Source: Smittium mucronatum (Eukaryota; Kickxellomycota; Harpellomycetes; Harpellales; Legeriomycetaceae). From it: 39,946 nucleotides of DNA. The stretch is taken from assembly GCA_001953115.1 (NCBI GenBank), contig LSSL01001089.1, positions 4,038-43,983 on the forward strand, read 5' to 3'. Below the pieces are notes generated by a model. The model saw only the letters and a program-made list of their open reading frames with translations. It was not told where the DNA came from and did not search any database. The position numbers and the translations under genes were made by a program. Below are positions 14,559 to 28,345 of the stretch, piece by piece; the first letter of the stretch is position 1, and each line of letters opens with the position of its first letter.

Positions 14559-14607
14559 GGTTCGAGTTTTTTTGAATCATTAATATCAGGGCTTTCAGTG
14601 AAAGCCT
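14559..14607 (+). other. B-box-like GGTTCGAG followed by a small hairpin
   Basis: GGTTCGAG (14559-14566) resembles the B box/T-loop core of a tRNA gene, but the flanking bases do not form a T-arm and no A box or acceptor stem is visible, so this is not a functional tRNA gene. Some 20 bp downstream, GGCTTTC (590-596 of this kilobase) pairs perfectly with GAAAGCC (14600-14606) across a 3-nt loop. A tRNA-derived SINE fragment is one explanation; chance is another. Confidence 0.2.
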
Positions 14608-17096
14608 AATATTTCTCTTTTTTATCTATTTATATTTTTTTGTATAGATAGTTTAAAAAAATCATCGTGTATTCAGTAAAATTTTAAATGCTGTTAAACG
14701 TCTTTTATTTCTTTTACATAATATCATATTTATAAATTTTTTATACATATTTGCTGTTATGGAACTTATTATTAGTATTGAATTTTATGATATCGTCTTA
14801 TATTCAAATTATTAGATAAGATTTGTAATTTTTTATTTCTTTAATTAATATAATTTGTTGAAATCCACAAATAAGTGGATCTATTTAAAAGCCGTGATAT
14901 AATTTACTGAAAACCTAATTGGATATAAAAATAGAGGTAAACGCTTTGATACCAAATTTGTACATTCCATATACTTTTTGGTCAATAAATTTCAATTATA
15001 AAAATTAAAAATTAAAAATTTAAGTATAAATTGAAAAAAAGGTCTGAATTTCTAAAGATTTTTAAAAAAATTAAAAGTAAATTGACTCAATAATATAAAA
15101 TCAAATAAAGTATATATTACTAGATTTTAAAAAAATCCCAGATCATAGGTTAGCCAAAAAAAAAAAAAAACTTTTTAAAAACAAAGTTTAATGATATTAT
15201 TCTAAAACTAATGGATCCCTTAAAAGCAGCTCTAAATCATTTAATTTTTAAAAATGGAAAATTTTTCTTTATTTGAGTGAAATATGAAATAATGCTACAG
15301 AAATTACTATTTGCATTGAATTGAAAAATCCAGTAAAAAAAGTATTTTTGAAAATATTTTATTTTTCTAAAAAAAAAAAGGTTGCTGTATTTATTATTGG
15401 AAGTGCTCCACCAGTTTTATTATAGAATGGAAATTATTTATTTAAATAATTAAACTTATAACTTTAGCATATAGTCTTAAATAATAATTAAAATGATACA
15501 AAAAATTATGATAAAAATACTTGGTTTATATACTTTTGTATGAGATAGACATACATTATTGAGGAATTTTTTTTTTGATGCACAAACATAAAATGGATTT
15601 TTTTCATATCACTAACTCTTTACAATCATTATTTTCTTTGGCGTTATTTACTTAGATATAGTCCTAATTTTTCAATAGAGTATTAGTAATTGTAATTATA
15701 ATTTTAGTTAAAACTACTAAGATTTTTTAGTTAAAGTGATTTTAAAGAACCTGGTTATCTTAGCCTACTATCCTTTATGACATAAATTTATAGAAAAATT
15801 GGGTTACTAATTTTTTATTTTTTCAAAAAATGTAGAGTTATAGAATAGAAATATTTGGCTTATTAGCACCATACCTCCTATTTAACAGTTTTTACTAAGA
15901 AAAATTTATAATAGGTTCAAGAAATTATGTATATATTATATAATATAATATAGTTTATTTTATAGTATTATTTTTTATTTCTTCTTTTATTTAAGCTACT
16001 AGATTTAAGACAAAAGCAATTTAAGTTATTTTAAAATAAAAAGAGCAAAAAAAATTTTAAATACGTTTTGATACCCCTAAAATATAGAAATATTTATAAA
16101 TGTATTACGAGAAAATGTATGTATCTAGATATTTAAAGTGTTAATTCTGGGAACAGCTTCAAAGATGATCATTTAAATTAATCTTAGAAGGTAAATGAAT
16201 ATTTATTCAAAATTTCTAAATACTCAGAATTTAGTATAAAATAATCTTGAAATGCAATTGGATTAGTTCCATCGGTTTAGGAAAATATTTAAAGCTTAGT
16301 TTTAATTGAGAATAAGCTAAAGTAATTTGTGACCTACTTTTTGTGTTGTAACTTAAAATCTTTTTAGTTTTAAAGAGTTTATGTCAAAGCTATTTAAATT
16401 AATTCTTTTGTAAAATAGAAAAAAATTATTATATGTAAGCTATCGTCTTTATTTATACATAGCTCATATTTCTATATTTAAATATTTTAAAAAAATATTT
16501 TAAAAAATCTAAACCAAAAAATTAACAAAAAGAGTATTTATTAAAAAACATACTAAAATATTGGGAAAATAATTAATATAATGAATCTGGGAATCTGGGT
16601 TTGCTATAAGGATCTTATTTGCTATAAACGTTTAAATATATTTAAAAAAGTTGCTAAAAAGTTAAATCGACTGAATTCAATTTATCGCTAATTATCGTTT
16701 TTTTTTTTATAATAATGAAGATTATCGCTTACACATTCCGATATTAAAATTGTATTAAATTATATTAATTATTTTTGAAGATATTTTCTAATATTGATAA
16801 TTTATAAATTTTGCCAAAATTTAATCCTTTATAAGCACAAATTCGTGACTTGATCCTATTTGAGTTTAGTAAAAATTTCAGCTAGCCCAATTTTTTGATT
16901 ATTCAATAATATAGAGATATTTCCAATAATTAATGTTTTAACTGTATTTTATTCAGTTAAATTTCACTCAATGAAATTTAGCCTAGTAATAATTATTTAA
17001 ATTCACATTTTACTCAATTTAAACCTCATTAAATTTAATTTATGACCGTTTCTATACTTTCTAATTGCAAAAAATAAAATGAATTTAAATTTAATA

Positions 17097-17450
17097 TTTT
17101 AAAATTTCGATTAATTATAGGTAAAAGATAATAGTAGACAACCGTTGAAATAGGTAGTTTTATTAAAATATTACGACTTTTTTAGTAATAGAAATGATTT
17201 TTTAAAAAAGAATTCGCCAATATTAATTAGTGAAAGTATTCGATTTTACATTAAGTAAAAGGAGAATTACTAAAAAAAAAGATGTAATTAAAAATTTAAT
17301 TGGGTAATGGTGTTATATTAGTAAATATTATTTTGTATCAAAAAAAATATTAAATTGAAATAAACGGATATTTATCAAAATAAGCTATATTTTTCAATAA
17401 AAAGGATTATCTATTTAATCCCTATTCAGAAAATAATTTTTTGATATTTC
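17097..17450 (+). repeat. Left arm of a perfect 354-bp inverted repeat
   Basis: Read against the reverse complement of 18093-18446, all 354 positions agree, including runs of 8 and 9 A. The outer end begins TTTTAAAATTTCGATTAATT. Similarity persists imperfectly for about a dozen bases past the inner end (AATC, TTTTTCTT). There is no coding capacity. Zero mismatches in DNA this A+T-rich means recent origin, ongoing gene conversion, or an assembly artefact. Confidence 0.93.
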
Positions 17451-18092
17451 GAATCTTTTTTCTTATTTTATTTAAATTAAACTTATAAAAATAAATCAAT
17501 TTTTCATAAATAAATTATAATATTTTAAAAAGTATTCAGTATTATTATACATAATCCAAAAAAATATTTTATTATCATTTTTAGACTAAAATATTCATAT
17601 TTTTTATTTTTTATTAGTTTTTGATCATCTAATTAGCCAAAAAAAGCTTATTAATGTCCTTCTATAATGCTTCTAAGGCTAAAAATAATTTCATAGATGT
17701 TAAAAAAAAGAAAATGGATAAGCATTAGTAAGAAAAAAATTCTTTAAAATTTCCTGTTAATTATTAATTGTATTATAATTATAATTATAATTTATAGTTT
17801 TATCGTGAAAATTAAAATTTCGCAACTGGATCATTATTTTTAGAGTTATATTTCGAAAATTGTATTTTAATTTGTGTTAATTTTATCATAAAATAAATGT
17901 TATTATTATTAAGTAGTAATTATTAATACATATCAATATAAAATATCAATAAATAAAAATTAATGTGCTATGGTGGTTTTTTTATGGATTCTTTAAACGG
18001 TTAACAATATGAATATCACACAAAAATTTCCGAACCGATTTTATTCACAAATTTTTAAAAGTTTCTTTTTATTTAAACAAGAAAAATGATTT
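17451..18092. other. 642-bp spacer between the inverted-repeat arms
   Basis: No open frame of note, no RNA gene recognised. It is A+T-rich like its surroundings. If transcribed through, it would form the loop of a long hairpin RNA. If the whole unit is a transposon, this is the internal region and it encodes no transposase. Confidence 0.7.
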
Positions 18093-18446
18093 GAAATATC
18101 AAAAAATTATTTTCTGAATAGGGATTAAATAGATAATCCTTTTTATTGAAAAATATAGCTTATTTTGATAAATATCCGTTTATTTCAATTTAATATTTTT
18201 TTTGATACAAAATAATATTTACTAATATAACACCATTACCCAATTAAATTTTTAATTACATCTTTTTTTTTAGTAATTCTCCTTTTACTTAATGTAAAAT
18301 CGAATACTTTCACTAATTAATATTGGCGAATTCTTTTTTAAAAAATCATTTCTATTACTAAAAAAGTCGTAATATTTTAATAAAACTACCTATTTCAACG
18401 GTTGTCTACTATTATCTTTTACCTATAATTAATCGAAATTTTAAAA
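18093..18446 (-). repeat. Right arm of a perfect 354-bp inverted repeat
   Basis: Exact reverse complement of 17097-17450. Its outer end is again TTTTAAAA, which contains TTAA. Beyond it the flanks (left ...TTTAATA, right CAAAAATTC...) share no obvious target-site duplication unless the shared palindromic TTAA/TTTTAAAA is itself the duplicated target, as for TTAA-specific elements. That reading is inference. Confidence 0.93.
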
Positions 18447-21400
18447 CAAAAATTCTTTTTATTAATAAAAATATCAGAAAACAGAATCTGAGTTTATTAA
18501 AAATATAAAGGAATGAGAATTTGATATTTAAATTGGGTAAACTGTTCTGAACAATAAATATTATTTCTATCACTTTTTTTTCGCACCCATTGGGTCGAGG
18601 GATTAGTTTTTTTAGTTTAGACAAAGATTTTAATAGAAAAAAAGATAAATTTAATAGTTATTCACCAAATTCGAATCCAAAAAATATGGGATATTCTCAT
18701 TGTTAGTATAAAATTCACTATAAAAATTTTACTGCGTAACTATTTCGGAAAGTTTGCTAAAAGTCTAATACAAATTTTTTGAAAAATCTATTATTAGTTT
18801 CAAAAAAAAATAATATATTGAAAATATGTCGTAAATTTGATATAGTAATATTTTATCACATTTTTATTGGCTTAATTTCAATCTGATTATATTATAATCA
18901 ATGATTCACATAAATAAGAAAGTCTGGTCTTGAAAAAAATCTCACAATAAAAACTATCTTTCTGTATTAATGGTTTTTTCATATATAAAATAACATTTTT
19001 ATAATTAAATGGTATAAAAACATTTATTCGCTACATTAATACTTTACTCTATATCATAAAAAAAATTCCAGCTATTAATAATGTTTTTTGAAACTTTTTT
19101 TTTTTACCATTGGATAAAATAAAAATCAAATAAAGGATGGGAATCATAATTAAAATTCTATTAACACAATTTTTTTAAAGATATAAAAATTATATGTGTT
19201 TTATGTAGATGAGATTTTATTTTGTAAATTTTGAGCTTATGTAGTTTTGATCATTATTTTATTAATTGAAATAATTTATAGCGTAATTATTATCGAATAA
19301 AAACTCCATTAATATTTGTTCGGAAAAGAATATATTCAGAAATCAAATTTCTTGGATGAAAATTTAAAATTTACTCAACCAAATCCTGACCGTTGGAATA
19401 AATTTTTTTATTATTCTTCAAAAAAAATCCATTTGGCAAATATTGTTAAAGAACAAAAATTTTAATATATAAGCCCTTAGTTTTTATTACTATTACTATT
19501 CAGTAATTAAAGGGGTATAATTAGAGAAAAAAATATAGCATATACAAAAAAAAAAAACAATTAACTTAATATAACTTGATAATATGGATTATATAAAAAA
19601 TTAATATGATAGCTGCATTTAGTATGAAAAAATAGTATTCTTAGGCTGATAAACAATAAACTTTTAATAAAATATGGATTATTAAAAATAACATAGCTTT
19701 TTTATTTAAATGTAAAAAAAACATCAAATCATGCATTTGGTTTTTTAATTATGAATTAAAATTATTTTGGAATTTTGATTTAACTGAAATTTTATTGAAT
19801 ATTATAAAGAATCCACTCGATAGTAATTTACTTAGATATCTAATGATAGTATTTAAAAAAACTTATCACGATAAAACAGTGATGAAACCCACTAAAAAAG
19901 ATCAAATATACATGAGGATTATTTTGAGTTACTATATTTATAAGATTTTCTCGTAGAGCAGACATTATAGTTTAATATTTAATGCTTTCTTAGTAAGTAA
20001 TATGATTATAAGGTATAAATAAATTTATTTAAAATTATTTGATTGGAATTTCAAAAGAAGTTTTATATTTGAAAATTTTTATAAAATTATCAGAACTATT
20101 ATAATTTTTCATTTTTATCAGTTAAGCGATAGTAAAATTTTATTTAGTCAGTGATTAAATAATAATAAAAATTTCTGGTCTTGAAAAGAACCTCCTATAT
20201 AGTTGAAGAATTTAAATACATTTTTTTTATCAAATAAAATATATAATAAACCAATAGAGAATATATACTTTATAATTATTTATAAGCAGATAGTTATTTA
20301 ATATATACTTATTTGTATTATTAAAAGTATTTTAAATATATGGTATTATTATAAAACTTATGATTTTGGTACAAATAATTTTTATCATAAAACAAAAGTG
20401 AATTATTAATAAAAAATTCAAAAAGAGGAAAAATTAAAATATCATTTAAACGTCACGAAAACACCAAAACTTTTGGGGAAAGTAAATTAATTATTATAAA
20501 TTTTCTCGAAAAAATTTTTATCATACAAACTTCTTTCAGAAAGAGATATTAAACTATTTTATATTCTTCCCAATCTAAATTTTATTAATAAATATTACTA
20601 ACTATATCTGGTCATTTTTTAATTGTAAAATTGAAAAAAAATCCAAGATCCAAATCAGAAATTAAGTATTTAAAAAAAATCTTAAACAAATTTGTTTAAT
20701 TGGTTATTTTCCATTTTTAAGTTACAAAAATTAATTTATCATAAATTATTAAATAATTTGTATTGATTTACTAGTTTTTATACGAGGTACGAAAAAACTA
20801 ATCAAATAAGGCATAAAAAAGCCGAAATGGCTATAAAATACGTTTAAGTTAATTCCAGCTATATAAAAGAATAAAAATAAAGTATTTTCCGAAATAACTT
20901 ATAATTAATATAAAAATCGACATATAATCCTTTGTTTTTTTACAATAACAATTAATATTCTTAAAGAAAAATACACCATTAATCGTGATAAATATGATAG
21001 TTATTATATTTTTTTAGTGAAATTATCAAAATTATAAGATCTATTTGTTATTTTTTAAAAATCAGCAATAAAAATGAATATATTTAGAAAGACTTGTGTT
21101 TTTTCTAGTTTTCTTTGGTCTAGCTGTCCTTTTCAGAGGATATTTATTTATGAATTAAAATAAGTTAATACAAGATTATAAGTTAAATGTTATCACGAGG
21201 ACTACTCCAATTAACATGAAGGTAATATAGGAGCATATATATCTTAATGTCTTTCAAAATTAATTATTCAATTAAAAATAGGAATTTTTCTTCATGAATT
21301 CTTAATTTCATTGAAAATTTCGAAGAAAAAATCTCCCAAATAATCAATAAATCATAGAATAAATCAAAAAGTTTTATTTAGGATGAAAATTTTAATTTTT

Positions 21401-24400
21401 AAGGATTCAAAAAAAGATCATTTTTCATAAATTTAATCACATTAATAAAAATTCTATAGTGTTTGGGAAATTACGTAAATGTATTTAATTTTTTGAGGTA
21501 CTCTAATATTCGTAACATAGCTTACAGAAAAATAAATGATATTTTTTACCATTCCAAATACCTTGATTTTTTTATAAGGTTAATCCTATCGAGAAAATTT
21601 TTAGTATCGGGTGAAAAAAATCGGTATCTCTTGTACCAATTGTGATTTTTTTGACAAATTTTTTTTAAATTTTTTTTAATACTTGGATTAGATGTAGGTG
21701 ATCAATCCAAATTCTTATGAATAGTTCCCTGGAAAATTTTAATATAAATTTGTTAAAAGGGTTTTAAATATAGATTATATACCCATATATATTTTTCAAT
21801 AATTATGAAATTCACAGGCTTTATACAAGAATTAATTTTTCTAAATGACCAAGAATAGAAATTAGTTCTTATTATAAATTTTTTATTATTTTAGATAGAG
21901 GGATATTTATTTAGCAGCAATAAAATTTTTACTGATTATGAACCTTAATTTGAAATTGATATCTCATATTCAGTTGAAATTATAGTCTATGAAATGATTT
22001 TATCATTTTCGTATTTTATTATTTTCAAAAGTACCAACTTCAAATATAGATTAATCTTATTCCGATATTTTTTATGCAATTTCAATAAGAAAATTTAGGA
22101 ATTTTTTTAGATATTATAACCACTATATGATTACATCTGTTTTTTTCTTTAGTATAAATGGGGTATTTAAATTATATTTGATTTTTAAACAAGAAATCGT
22201 TCAATCTCTCAAAAAGAAACCTCATTTAAATTAATTTATAATCCTGATAATAATGATTCGATATATTTTATAATAAGTACATACATATCTTTGTAAAAAG
22301 AAACAGTTTGATTATAAAAAGCTCTCTATGAACATTTAATTTCTTTTAAATGATAAACCTATAAAGAGGCTAAATATTCTGTCCATAAATACAGCCATAT
22401 ACATGATTCACATAAAAAGATGATGTAAGTTATCAAAATTATGAGTTTTTACTAATCCATTTTTGGCCTTGGAATCTTTTTTAACTATTTTTCATAAGAA
22501 TTATAAGTGCTAGAAAATTGGTTTACAATAAACATCTTTTTAGCTATCCATAAATTTACAGTGTTCAAATATCCCATGGTTTTGAATAATGGGTAGTTCT
22601 AAACGACCATTTCAGATTGAAATGAGTATAAATAATGAAAGAATAATCCAAAAAAAAATAATTGTATTTTAACTCGTACTCTTAAAATATCTTTATTGAT
22701 GCAGCTGAAAATTTTAAATAATAATACAAATAATAATACACATTTCTCTAAAAATAAGCTCGAATTTTTTAAATTAATATTTTTTTCGGTATTTTAATTT
22801 CAAAATAATTTTTTGAATAAAATAATTAAAAAAATATAGGAGATTATTTTTTAGTTTTTGAGTATAAAAAATGACATAATTCTTTTTTTAATCATAATGT
22901 ATAATTATGGAAACGATGTCATTTTTTGGTGAATTAACGGGAATTTTGGACGGAAAAATGATTCTAATCTATTGTGTAGTATTTGTCTTTAAATCATCAA
23001 ATTAAAGATTTTATTATGCAAAACAGCATTTTTTCAATAATTTCTAATTGCTTAATTTTTTCAACCTTAGTATTATTAAAAAAAATGAATATTTTTCAAT
23101 ACCATTCTGCATTTGCTTGATTTGTATATTTAATCATTATTATTCGTTCTATTTGTTTTTTTAAAACAAGTAAAAAGCAACTTTTTTTAAAAAAAAATTG
23201 TAATAAAATGAAAAAAATTTAAATAAGGTGTTTTACGTGCTAAGATATCTGAAAAATAAAAAAATTGATATAAAATAATAGCTAAATATTTAGATTTTAT
23301 GAATATCCAAAAAAATTTAAATTAATTTTTTTTAAATTAATTTAAAGTTCTCAGTGCAATAATACCACAGATTAACAAGTTTATTATTGATATTGAAAAT
23401 TTAAACATCTCATACAAAAAAGAAGATATAATAGTTTCATAAAAAAAGAGAAAATTAAAATTTATAACAAAAAGCAATATTTCTCAGGATTTTAGATATT
23501 ATCATAGTACGTTGTGTTTATTTACTGATAATGTTTTAATTCATTTTATTTTCTAATTTTCCATTACGAATTTTTTTAATTATGTAAATTTAAAAATCCC
23601 TAATTTTCAAAATATCTTTAATTACGCATCTATAAGTCAGTTATACGACCTAATCCACTATTTCAATAAATTTTTATCAAATTAGCAAATTAGTTTAATC
23701 TATAATCAAAAACAATTTATTTAAAAAAACTAATATATATGTAATTAATTGATTATTAATAGTTAAAAAATGAATCTATTATAAGCGAATTCAATAAAAT
23801 TTGGTACATTAAACTTTACAATAGCTTTATACAATTAATATCTGATTCAATTTTTTATAATGAATTTATTCAGATAGCATAAAATTTAAAAATAATTTTA
23901 AACTTAATTTTAAACACATAACTGCAGCCAAAATAAACTTTTGAAAAAAAATCCTAATAAAAAAACAAATATTAGCAAGTATAAGTGACTTTAAAACAGA
24001 AAAAAAAATTCTAAAATTTAGAAATAATGCTAAATGAAAATGAAAATATATACCTCCATAATAATTTTTTGAGTTTTGGGGTTTACATACCAAAAAGGAA
24101 ATATAAAATTATATTTAGAGCAAAAAAAATTATCTAGAATATCTAATTTGATTTTTTTGGTTGTGATTTATTAAAAAATATATATATTCAATTAAAAATT
24201 TTCATGATTTCAAGACTTTAAGAAACAATTGTATTATTAATATTTTGATAAAATATCAATTTGAGTATACACTTTATAATAGGAGAATATCTTAAAATAT
24301 CTAATTTATTATATTTTTACTATAATATTTTAAATTTAAGCTTTAAGTGCAATTTTAAGAGATTTATATTCATTAATATTTGCTTTTTGAAATCAGACAT

Positions 24401-27400
24401 TTTAATTTATAAAATTTCAAATGTCAAAAATCAGAAATTTTCTGCATAACAGATAAGTTTTTATGACTTAAAACTAAAGGATTATGAAAATTATGAGCCC
24501 AAAATCATAAGATAAATTCAAAAAAAACTGGTTCTTGGCTTTAAATAATGGGGAGGGGGGGGAAAGTAAAACTATTCTAACAAAATTATGATGAAGTATT
24601 AAAATAAAAGTTCATTTATTTAGATAATCCTCTAAAAAACAAACAAATGTTTTTCTGCTAATCCAATGACACTTATATCAAAAAATAGAAAAATAACACA
24701 TTTTCAAAATTTCATAATGTTGAAACCTTCAAGCAGTTTATACTTATACGACTCTTAATCTGCAATAGGGATAAATTATTTCTATATAATAAATAAAAAT
24801 CAAGATAATTTAAAAAATATAAATAATAAATAAAAATTAGTATAATGAGAAATTGATTTAAAAATATCTCTCAAAGAATAACTTCAAATTCCAAAAAAAT
24901 TTACACAGAATAATTATAAATATTTATTTTTTCAATACTATATAATCTAAATAAATTTATAAACAAAGTTAAAAAAAACTCTATTGAAAGATACGGATAA
25001 AAAAAATGTTATTATTCCTAATTTTTTTTTTTAAAAAATAAAAATAAGCACCAAAAAAATTGAATGATTAAAATTATTTCACCTACAGTTTTTAAATAAT
25101 GCCTTTAAATTCAAAACGGTGATTCCATTGTTATATTAAATCATAATAATTTTTTGCTTAATAAATTTTCATATTTAAAATGAAAATTTAATTTATTAAA
25201 AAAACGAGAAAAAGTTCTATAAAATATATGAGTTCTTTTTAATACCAATTTATTTTTATATAAAGTTTTATTGGTATATTAATTAATATTTTAAAACCAA
25301 AATTTATGAGTAGAAATGAATTAAAATCCATTACTTAAATTTATCTCCAATTCATTAACATGCTCATTAAAATTCGTGAGAGTTGTTATATATATAATAA
25401 AATTATCTTACCTGTCAAATTTATTTTTTGTTGATTAAATCATAAAAATTTAATTTTTAAACGTTTAAAAGAATATAATAATAATAAAATAAAATATTAC
25501 AATAATTTTTCAATTATATATTTCTTATAACCATAAAAATGTCAATAGTTAACTCTGTTTTCTTTGAAATTTTATTTGAGTGTTAAAATTAATTATAAAC
25601 TGTGATCGTGTCCTGGTAATTAATAATTGATAAAACTAGGTAGATTTATTTCATAAAATTACAATATTTACAAGATCTTTGTTTATATTATCCAATAAAA
25701 AATTGGTAAAGAGATCTATATAATGTTTATTTATCCAAATTTCTTACTTTTTTTTGGGTTTTGTACATATTTTTTTTCATCAATTCCAAATTATTTTTTA
25801 TCTATGATATTATTTCTAATAAATAAACTTCGTGTTAAGTATTTTTTATTATAAATAACCCTTTTCCTTAGAAAAGTATTACAGTTGAAAAAACATATTT
25901 TTTGTATAATAAGATTTGGAACAATTTTTCAATTAAATAGTTTATTAAAATAAAATTTTTTGCAGAATATTGACCATTTCACTCTCTTCTCAAAAATTAT
26001 GGTGTTAGAAAAACTTGAGAGTATTTTTATCATTAAAATTACATTAAGACAGCGATATAAAAGGCTTATTTATTTTATTATGATCAAAGTTTTTATTTTT
26101 TATAAAAATGCTTATAGAAACTACCTTGAAACAATTTGAAAGGATTAAAAAGGGTTTTTTTTAATAAATGACTTATAATTTTATTTTCCGAATAACTCTA
26201 ATAAAGAATCCTCGAGGGTCCCGAAGTATCTAAAATTCAGGAAAAGTTTTAAAATATAAGGTATATTCAAAAAGCTAGCGAAATTATTATCATTTTATTT
26301 TGGAGATAAAGTAAGCAAATATCCCTTAATTTTTTGCATTAGTTCTTATTCCTTGCAGATCAATTTTTTTTTTCAAATTATTAAAAATAATTACAAATTT
26401 AAAATAATTTTAGATCATTTTTCTTATAAATTAAGAAGAATCTCTGTAAAATTTTAATATTTTTAACTTTTAAATTAATATGAAAGTGCAGAAGGTCATT
26501 TTTTTTATCCTATAATCAAATTTAGGGTATTTATATTTTTATATTTTTCAATTATTTCAAATAATTGATTAAAGAAAATTTTAAAAATTGGGATTTATTT
26601 TTAAATTTTTTGTTAAAATAAGATTGCTAAAATGTTTGCCTACTTGCTAAATTTTTGTTAAAAAAATGTTAAAATATAAATTTTAATTGAAGTTTTTTTT
26701 TTTTTTTTTTGAAATTTTGAATACCGAATAAATTCTGTAAATTTCATAAAGATGCACCAATGTTTATTTAAAAGTATTAATTTACTTGCTAATTTTATTT
26801 AAATTTATATTAAAAAAATGTTTTACGGCTGATTTTTTATAAAACCATCTTATATGAAAATTTATAATACAATTTTTGAAAAGAGTGATTGTGCTCAAAA
26901 TCGAATTGAGAAATAATTCTCAAGTTTAGTTTTAAAATAAATGTTGTTTTCTCGAAAATAAAAAGATCTCAGAAGTGAATATAATTTGTGGACTCTTATA
27001 ACTAAAAAAATATTATCTCAAAACATGAATTTTCAATTTCCTTTTGAAACAATTTTATTTAAATACCAAAATTTAACAGAAATTTACCTATTATTAAAAA
27101 CATCGGCTAATTAACAGAAAAATATATGATCTTTAAACCTCAATTTTCATATTTTTTAAAATAAATTTGAATGGAAGGAGTTTATAATAAATTTTTTAGC
27201 TATCTATTTTTTCATGGAAATTTTGAATGAGAAAAGCAGTGCAAAAAGTTTATGAATTTACCTTAATTTTTCAAAAATCCATTATGTAATCTATACAATA
27301 CAATATAATCAAAAAAGTAGTACTTCGAAAGTTTTATTAGCAAATTAGTTGACATTGGTATTTTATCTATTAAAAGATTAATTAACTTTCAAAAGTATTT

Positions 27401-27439
27401 ATTCCAATTTTTTTATTTCAAGCCATATAGACATTAATT
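18447..27439. other. Gene-free A+T-rich desert
   Basis: No supportable gene. Open frames at 21463-21645 (+), 23866-24093 (-) and 24261-24449 (+) are 60-75 codons long, low in complexity and without recognisable domains. Bases 18520-18620 read slightly more like coding sequence on the minus strand (PRPNGCEKKVIEI) but the frame runs into the repeat arm. A G-rich tract GGGG-A-GGGGGGGG lies at 24550-24562, and a run of 18-20 T near 26692-26711. I see nothing else. Confidence 0.5.
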
Positions 27440-28345
27440 CATGTCTAACTATCCTTAAATTAGTTAATGGCCACTAATATGTTATCTAATTCACGAGTTT
27501 CAATCGATCCAAATGATTGGAGAAGAGAAAAAAGTTTAATTTTTCTAAAAAATACAAGTTGATTCTGGAAATGTGTAAGATATCCATGTATATCCTTTAT
27601 AAATAGGTTTATTCATAAAACACATGAAAATCCATAATAAAATAGAAAATATTACAAAAACGTGGAATAACATGGGTTAAATCGATTTATTGTTATTATC
27701 TGTAATAGCTTTTAAACTGGAATTCCTATCAGCTGAAGGAGTGAATGTTTTCTGATATAAGTTCTTACTATTAGGTATGTTAAAGAAAAATATAGGATAT
27801 ATGGTCAATTCTTGCATCAATTTCAAATAGTGCTGAAATGAAATAATTAGATATTTATGAGTTGAAGAGTTCAGGAACAATTGGTATAAGCTCGAGTCTA
27901 TTCAAACATAGTTGGCTAATGATAGTTGGTTGACATTTTTACGCATTAATATTTGGACCAAATGTGGAAATTGAGGTCTGAGCGTCAACAATTATCACTC
28001 ATATATTGGCCATGAGGCTGAATTCTCCATCAGAAAATAATAAGTAAAATATTTATTCAGCCAGTAGTATATATAGTTAAGGTTTAATGTTTTTTATAGG
28101 CTTAAATTTTAGAGTCCAAATAGCTGTCTATAGCTGATTCGTCTAAAAGATTGAGAGGTACTTTCCTTGTTGGATTTCTATTGGGGATGATAAATACCCA
28201 AATTCTCAATTTTAGCAGGCTGATGGGTGCCAAAGTTTAGTGTTGAGTGCGAATTTGGTTAATGGATATAAAAGCCACAATAAAGTACGGTTATCTTTCC
28301 CAATACTACATACGAAATTCTATCTCTTTGCTTGCCAAAACAAAA
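27440..28345. other. Less A+T-rich upstream region of the Tudor-SN gene, unresolved exons possible
   Basis: Composition shifts towards that of the coding genes. Open segments occur on both strands. On the minus strand, a frame ending at the TAA near 27464 contains LFSLLQSFGSIETRELDNIL. On the plus strand, an ATG at 27467 opens MATNMLSNSRVSIDPNDWRR, and a frame from about 27847 contains KSSGTIGISSSLFKHSWLMI and stays readable across two TGA codons. No set of exons with consistent splice phases could be joined, so no gene is called. It may hold the Tudor-SN promoter, a divergent spliced gene, or a decayed mobile-element gene. Confidence 0.3.

Larger units (their letters stand above)
11656..17096. 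other. Gene-free A+T-rich desert
   Basis: Nothing here can be supported as a gene. The longest open frame (12091-12309, +, 72 codons) is almost entirely F, I, K, N, Y and S and has no recognisable pattern. Two small motifs inside this stretch are listed separately (the array at 12917-12966 and the hairpin region at 14559-14607). Confidence 0.5.

Noticed and set aside
14559..14607. Possible tRNA gene from GGTTCGAG
   Set aside because: No acceptor stem, D-arm or anticodon arm can be drawn around it and the T-arm stem does not pair.
18412..18624. 70-codon minus-strand frame with PRPNGCEKKVIEI
   Set aside because: Begins at a non-ATG codon and runs into the right arm of the inverted repeat. The mirror copy of the arm has no such gene beside it, so it is not part of the element.
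21463..21645. 60-codon plus-strand frame (NVFNFLRYSNIRNIAYRKI)
   Set aside because: Does not begin with ATG, length within chance expectation, no family resemblance.
23866..24093. 75-codon minus-strand frame with ATG and hydrophobic stretch
   Set aside because: Its Phe/Leu richness follows from T-rich DNA. No recognisable domain and no splice partner.
27847..28040. TGA read as tryptophan (variant genetic code)
   Set aside because: The Tudor-SN and DM9 genes encode Trp with TGG and contain no internal TGA. All three called genes end in TAA, so nothing supports reassignment; decay or chance explains the region better.
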